From DASVBE01 sp036375995 (GTDB taxonomy: Bacteria; Actinomycetota; Actinomycetes; Streptosporangiales; Streptosporangiaceae): a stretch of 8,258 nt of DNA. A program made the translations under genes and the position numbers. How positions within the stretch are numbered: position 1 is the stretch's first letter; each line of letters opens with the position of its first letter. The notes under the pieces were generated by a model. It saw nothing but the letters and a program-made list of their open reading frames with translations. It was not told the origin of the DNA and did no database searches. Where the stretch lies: contig DASVBE010000057.1 of NCBI GenBank assembly GCA_036375995.1, positions 1 through 8,258 of the forward strand, read 5' to 3'. Positions 5,728 to 8,258 of this stretch are shown here, piece by piece.

Positions 5728-6849
5728 ATGCAATTCGGCGTCTTCAGCGTCGGCGACGTCACGCCCGACCCCACCAACGGCCGGGTGCCGACCGAGCACG
5801 AGCGGATCATGGCCATGGTGGCCGTCGCCCGTAAGGCCGAGGAGGTCGGTCTCGACGTCTTCGCCAGCGGCGAGCACCACAACCCGCCGTTCGTGCCGTC
5901 CTCCCCCACGACCATGCTCGGCTTCCTGGCCGCGCAGACCAGCCGGCTGATCCTGTCCACCGCGACCACGCTGATCACCACCAACGACCCGGTGAAGATC
6001 GCCGAGGACTACGCGATGCTGCAGCACCTGGCCGGGGGCCGGGTCGACCTGATGATGGGCCGGGGCAACACCGCGCCGGTGTACCCGTGGTTCGGCCAGG
6101 ACATCCGGCAGGGCATCCCGCTCGCCATCGAGCACTACCACCTGCTGCACCGGCTCTGGCGGGAGGACGTGGTCGACTGGGAGGGGCAGTTCCGCACGCC
6201 GCTGGAGGGGTTCACCTCGACGCCGCGGCCGCTGGACGGCATCCCGCCGTTCGTCTGGCACGGATCGATCCGCAGTCCGGAGATCGCCGAGCAGGCCGCG
6301 TACTACGGCGACGGGTTCTTCGCGAACCACATTTTCTGGCCCACCGACCATTTCCAGCGGCTGGTGAGCTTCTACCGGGAGCGTTTCGCGCACTACGGTC
6401 ACGGCGCGCCGGAGCACGCCATCGTCGGGCTCGGCGGGCAGGCGTTCATCAGGAAGAACTCGCAGGATGCGGTCAAGGAGTTCCGCCCGTACTTCGACAA
6501 CGCGCCGGTCTACGGGCACGGTCCATCGCTGGAAGACTTCATGGCGCAGACCCCGCTGTCGGTGGGCAGCCCGCAGCAGGTGATCGACAAGACCATGACG
6601 TTCCGCGAGCACTTCGGCGACTACCAGCGGCAGCTGTTCCTCATCGACCACGCGGGCCTGCCCTTGGGCATAGTCCTTGATCAGCTGGAAACCCTGGGCG
6701 GCGAGGTCGTCCCTGTCCTGCGCAAGGAGATGGCCGCGCGGCGCGCCCCGGGCGTCCCCGGCGGGCCGACCCACGCCGCCCGGCTGGCCGCGGCCCGCGC
6801 CGAAGCCGATGCCCTGACCGGCGCGGGCCACGCGCCGGACGGCCGCTAG
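5728..6849 (+). CDS. Luciferase-like FMN-dependent monooxygenase, CE1758-type
   Basis: A 373-residue TIM-barrel flavin enzyme of the bacterial luciferase-like (LLM) class. Features: 'FGVFSVGDVTPDP' at the N terminus; 'GLDVFASGEHHNPPFVPSSP' (41-60), the first-barrel-strand and flavin/substrate region; 'TTLITTNDPVKIAEDYAML' (80-98); 'GRVDLMMGRGN' (104-114); 'FVWHGSIRSPEIAEQAA' (175-191); and 'VGSPQQVIDK' (279-288). The sequence fits, from memory, the family annotated as CE1758-type FMN-dependent monooxygenase, often found next to a CE1759-type NADPH:FMN reductase. No reductase gene lies in this window, so reduced flavin must come from elsewhere. The substrate is unknown. The last 40 residues are Ala/Arg-rich and poorly conserved. 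The gene is divergent from maoC and its stop is 17 nt from that of the SRPBCC-YCII gene, with which it converges. Confidence 0.9.
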   Translation: MQFGVFSVGDVTPDPTNGRVPTEHERIMAMVAVARKAEEVGLDVFASGEHHNPPFVPSSPTTMLGFLAAQTSRLILSTATTLITTNDPVKIAEDYAMLQHLAGGRVDLMMGRGNTAPVYPWFGQDIRQGIPLAIEHYHLLHRLWREDVVDWEGQFRTPLEGFTSTPRPLDGIPPFVWHGSIRSPEIAEQAAYYGDGFFANHIFWPTDHFQRLVSFYRERFAHYGHGAPEHAIVGLGGQAFIRKNSQDAVKEFRPYFDNAPVYGHGPSLEDFMAQTPLSVGSPQQVIDKTMTFREHFGDYQRQLFLIDHAGLPLGIVLDQLETLGGEVVPVLRKEMAARRAPGVPGGPTHAARLAAARAEADALTGAGHAPDGR

Positions 6850-6866
6850 CGGCGCCTGGCCCCTGG

Positions 6867-7760
6867 TCAGCCGTTCCGGGCGGATCCGGTGAGCATGACC
6901 TGCCAGGGCCGGACGGTGACGGTGAGGAAGCCGGACCCGACGCTGGCGTCCTCCTCGGTGGCCAGGCGGGTCGCCTCGGCCAGCCGGCCCGCGCCCGGCA
7001 GGCGCAGGATCGCCATGCCCGAGCCGGGCTCCTCGGGCAGCGGGCCGGCCGCGATCAGGTAACCCTGGTCGGCCATCCGCTGCAGGAAGGCGATGTGCTC
7101 GCGGAACTGCGGCTGGGCGAACAGGCTGACATCAGGCGACGCGGCCGGCCCGGCCCGGTGCTCCAGCGCCACCCAGGTCGCCTCGCCGTCGTCCTCGCCA
7201 GTGCCGCCCCGGCCCGGAGCCCGCGCCCGTTCGGTTTCCGCGGGGCTCGTGTTCCCTGAGCGTCTGGTGTTGTCCGTGTGTCTGATGATTTCTGAGGAAT
7301 GTTCCGGGGCGGCCGGGCCGGGCTCGTCGCGGGCCGGGGCGGTGAACGCCTGGTACAGCCGGAGCACCTCGGGCCAGCCGCGGGAGTACTCCGCCCGGGC
7401 CGCGGCCGGGTCGGCGAACACGTCCCAGCCGGCGTGCTCCAGCACGACCAGCGTCTGGTCGCCGGCCGCGCGGAACGTCACCGTGACCTGGCTGGCGGCC
7501 AGCGTGTCCCGGCCCGGGTGCCACGTCATGCTGAACTCCTCCGGCGGCAGCCAGCTCGTGACCTGGCCCCACTCGGCGGACTGCCCGTCCGGCGACCGCT
7601 CGACCAGCGCCCCGTCCTCGAACGCCACGGTGGCGCCGGCGCCGAACACGCTCAGCTCGGCCAGCGGCCACCAGTCCCCGATCTTGCTGGTGAACAGCGC
7701 GAACGCGACGCCGGGCGGGGCGCTGACGAGGATCTCGCGGTGAATCGGCGGCAGTGTCAC
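6867..7760 (-). CDS. SRPBCC/AHSA1-YCII domain fusion protein
   Basis: A 297-residue protein with two small-molecule-binding domains. Residues 1-143 are an SRPBCC/AHSA1 (START-like) domain: 'HREILVSAPPGVAFALFTSKIGDWWPL', 'FSMTWHPG' (76-83), 'VTVTFRAAGDQTLVVLEHAGW' (92-112) and a C-terminal helix 'RGWPEVLRLYQAFTAPA'. Residues 144-193 are a polar, probably disordered linker. Residues 194-290 are a YCII-like ferredoxin-fold domain with 'FREHIAFLQRMADQGYLIAAGPL' (219-241; His222 candidate catalytic) and the ending 'VRPWQVML'. In related actinobacterial loci these usually appear, as I recall, as separate genes beside an ArsR regulator. The GTG start at 7760 overlaps the arsR stop (GTGA) and follows AGGGGAG by 10 nt; an upstream in-frame ATG at 7874 would lie inside arsR and add 38 Arg-rich residues foreign to the family. 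The function is unknown; the context suggests control by the ArsR protein. Confidence 0.85.
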   Translation of the reverse strand: MTLPPIHREILVSAPPGVAFALFTSKIGDWWPLAELSVFGAGATVAFEDGALVERSPDGQSAEWGQVTSWLPPEEFSMTWHPGRDTLAASQVTVTFRAAGDQTLVVLEHAGWDVFADPAAARAEYSRGWPEVLRLYQAFTAPARDEPGPAAPEHSSEIIRHTDNTRRSGNTSPAETERARAPGRGGTGEDDGEATWVALEHRAGPAASPDVSLFAQPQFREHIAFLQRMADQGYLIAAGPLPEEPGSGMAILRLPGAGRLAEATRLATEEDASVGSGFLTVTVRPWQVMLTGSARNG

Positions 7761-8122
7761 GGCGCAGGTTCTCCCCTGTTCTCGGTATGGCTGTTCCCGG
7801 CCTGGCTGTTCCCGGCCTGGCTGACGTAGCCGGCGAACGCGGTCAGCGCGGTGTCCCAGGTCGCGGTCAGCCACTGCTGGGCCGGGGCCAGGCCGCCGGG
7901 GACGAGCGCGTACAGGTTGCGGGTGCCCACGCTGCGGTGCGAGATCAGTCCCGCGCCGCTGAGCACCCGCAGGTGCTTGCTCACCGCCGGGCGGCCGACC
8001 GGCAGCCGCTCGGCCAGCCGCCCCACCGGGGCCGGCCCCTCACGCAGCAGTTCGAGGATCCGGCGGCGCACGGGCTCACCCAGGGCCTCGAAGACCGCGT
8101 CCGCGCTCGCTTGGTTGCTCAT
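7757..8122 (-). CDS. ArsR-family winged-helix transcriptional repressor
   Basis: A 121-residue regulator with a compact winged-helix domain at about residues 8-75: 'FEALGEPVRRRILELLREGPAPVGRLAERL', the recognition helix 'GRPAVSKHLRVL' (43-54) and the wing 'GTRNLYALVPGG'. Such proteins act as dimers that repress their own operon. It contains no cysteine at all, so the classical CxC metal site is absent; it belongs to the non-metal subgroup often paired with SRPBCC/AHSA1 proteins. The tail after residue 99 is unusual: two QAGNS repeats encoded by perfect 15-bp tandem copies, then a polar end. The ATG at 8122 has no Shine-Dalgarno and is about 5 nt downstream of the expected transcription start. 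The gene overlaps the next by 4 nt, and a palindromic operator covers its start. Confidence 0.92.
   Translation of the reverse strand: MSNQASADAVFEALGEPVRRRILELLREGPAPVGRLAERLPVGRPAVSKHLRVLSGAGLISHRSVGTRNLYALVPGGLAPAQQWLTATWDTALTAFAGYVSQAGNSQAGNSHTENRGEPAP
7771..7777 (-). promoter_or_regulatory. Ribosome-binding site AGGGGAG of the SRPBCC-YCII gene
   Basis: On the minus strand AGGGGAG lies 10 nt before the GTG at 7760, within the last codons of the ArsR gene. With the GTGA overlap it selects this start over the upstream in-frame ATG at 7874. Confidence 0.6.
7788..7823 (-). repeat. 15-bp tandem repeat in the ArsR tail
   Basis: Two perfect copies of TGGCTGTTCCCGGCC (7788-7802 and 7803-7817), followed by the first 6 bp of a third (7818-7823). 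The unit length is a multiple of three and encodes QAGNS repeats in ArsR, so copy-number change would lengthen or shorten the tail without a frameshift. Confidence 0.9.
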
Positions 8123-8148
8123 AAGTAACGGTTACTCTAGAGCAACCA
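8112..8148. promoter_or_regulatory. Compound palindromic operator over the arsR start
   Basis: A 37-bp structure symmetric about 8130: TGGTTGCTC (8112-8120) pairs with GAGCAACCA (8140-8148), and AGTAAC (8124-8129) with GTTACT (8131-8136); 15 of 18 base pairs match. It can also be read as two 18-bp palindromes of form GGTTRCTC-N2-GAGYAACC at 8113-8130 (weaker) and 8130-8147 (one mismatched pair), offset by 17 bp. It covers the arsR start codon and the -10-like TAGAGT on the minus strand (8139-8134), as expected for an autorepression operator of a dimeric ArsR protein. Confidence 0.75.
8134..8139 (-). promoter_or_regulatory. -10-like box TAGAGT of arsR
   Basis: On the minus strand TAGAGT (8139-8134) matches TAnnnT and lies 11 nt before the arsR ATG, so the transcript would have a leader of about 5 nt. 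It is embedded in the operator palindrome. No clear -35 is seen. Confidence 0.5.
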
Positions 8149-8168
8149 TGAGTCGGGCGCCAGGCACC

Positions 8169-8180
8169 CCGTGATCACGG
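8169..8180. repeat. 12-bp perfect palindrome CCGTGATCACGG
   Basis: A perfect palindrome centred on GATC. Its half CCGTGATCA differs by one base from the arms of the inverted repeat at 8212-8245, so the three look like members of one repeat family. The bases after it (GAGGAT, part of 8172-8185) recur at 8237-8250. Confidence 0.7.
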
Positions 8181-8211
8181 AGGATTTCACACCGTCGCGG
8201 ACTCGCACCTG

Positions 8212-8245
8212 CCGCGATCATGATGGGACGTCTGCATGATCGCGG
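8212..8245. repeat. Inverted repeat with 11-bp perfect arms
   Basis: CCGCGATCATG (8212-8222) and CATGATCGCGG (8235-8245) are perfect inverted copies with a 12-nt spacer and could form a hairpin in DNA or RNA. The right arm is part of a 14-bp direct repeat, TGATCRCGGAGGAT, at 8172-8185 and 8237-8250 (one difference, 65 bp apart). It could be an intergenic palindromic repeat element or the terminator or operator of a gene beyond the window; no coding sequence is seen in 8123-8258. Confidence 0.7.
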
Positions 8246-8258
8246 AGGATGGCGGGGG

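Noticed and set aside
4088..5950. 620-codon open frame on the + strand opposite lysA and maoC
   Set aside because: It is an antisense shadow created by G/C third-position bias in lysA and maoC; its translation is Pro/Gly/Arg/His-rich with no family motifs and it runs into the monooxygenase gene out of frame.
6842..6853. 12-bp perfect palindrome GCCGCTAGCGGC over the monooxygenase stop, as a terminator
   Set aside because: As RNA it allows only a 4-bp stem with a 4-nt loop and no T-tract; it arises from a stop codon between GC-rich codons.
7761..7874. N-terminal extension of the SRPBCC-YCII protein to an ATG at 7874
   Set aside because: The extra 38 residues are the out-of-frame reading of the arsR tail, including its 15-bp repeat; the GTG at 7760 has a good ribosome-binding site and begins where the SRPBCC family begins.
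8148..8174. Eight-codon ORF (MSRAPGTP) reading away from arsR, with TACTCT upstream
   Set aside because: It has no ribosome-binding site and no recognisable leader-peptide feature; the TACTCT is simply the other strand of the symmetric operator.

Overview
The window is high-GC DNA with strong G/C preference at third codon positions, many GTG starts and short or overlapping gene junctions. This suggests a chromosomal segment of an actinomycete (Actinomycetota); the diaminopimelate decarboxylase also resembles the actinobacterial form. I see no IS element, phage gene, tRNA, rRNA or CRISPR array. Nine CDSs are supported, one of them a fragment at the left edge.

Layout. (1) 1-146 (+): the C-terminal end of an IPT/TIG-domain protein. 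It converges on 143-1788 (-), a coupled pair of an AraC-type regulator with a DJ-1/PfpI sensor domain (GlxA family) and an isonitrile-hydratase-like DJ-1/PfpI enzyme. (2) 1900-3674 (+): an APH-fold phosphotransferase followed after 5 nt by exodeoxyribonuclease III. (3) 3722-5716 (-): a MaoC-type hydratase followed after 9 nt by lysA, convergent with xthA. (4) 5728-6849 (+): a luciferase-like FMN monooxygenase of the CE1758 type, divergent from maoC with only 11 bp between the start codons. (5) 6867-8122 (-): an ArsR-type repressor overlapping by 4 nt a protein that fuses an SRPBCC/AHSA1 domain to a YCII-like domain. (6) 8123-8258: a control region with a compound palindromic operator, then a patch of GATC-centred palindromes and repeats running to the window end.

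How the genes fit together. Two units look like self-contained switches. One is the regulator/enzyme DJ-1 pair, whose two proteins share the same Asp/Cys/Thr active-site pattern. The other is ArsR plus its SRPBCC-YCII partner, with an operator laid over the repressor's own -10 box and start codon. The remaining genes are metabolic or repair genes with no obvious common pathway.

Most notable signals: three start codons (phosphotransferase, lysA, monooxygenase) each sit exactly 6 nt after a TAnnnT box and lack a Shine-Dalgarno, which points to leaderless mRNAs; the lysA box is built on the maoC stop codon. Inside lysA there is a 39-bp island where 12 of 13 codons end in A or T, against the strong G/C bias around it. 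The ArsR operator consists of two overlapping 18-bp palindromes sharing one base. I found no clear new defence or mobile system; the candidates for novelty are regulatory or small-scale.
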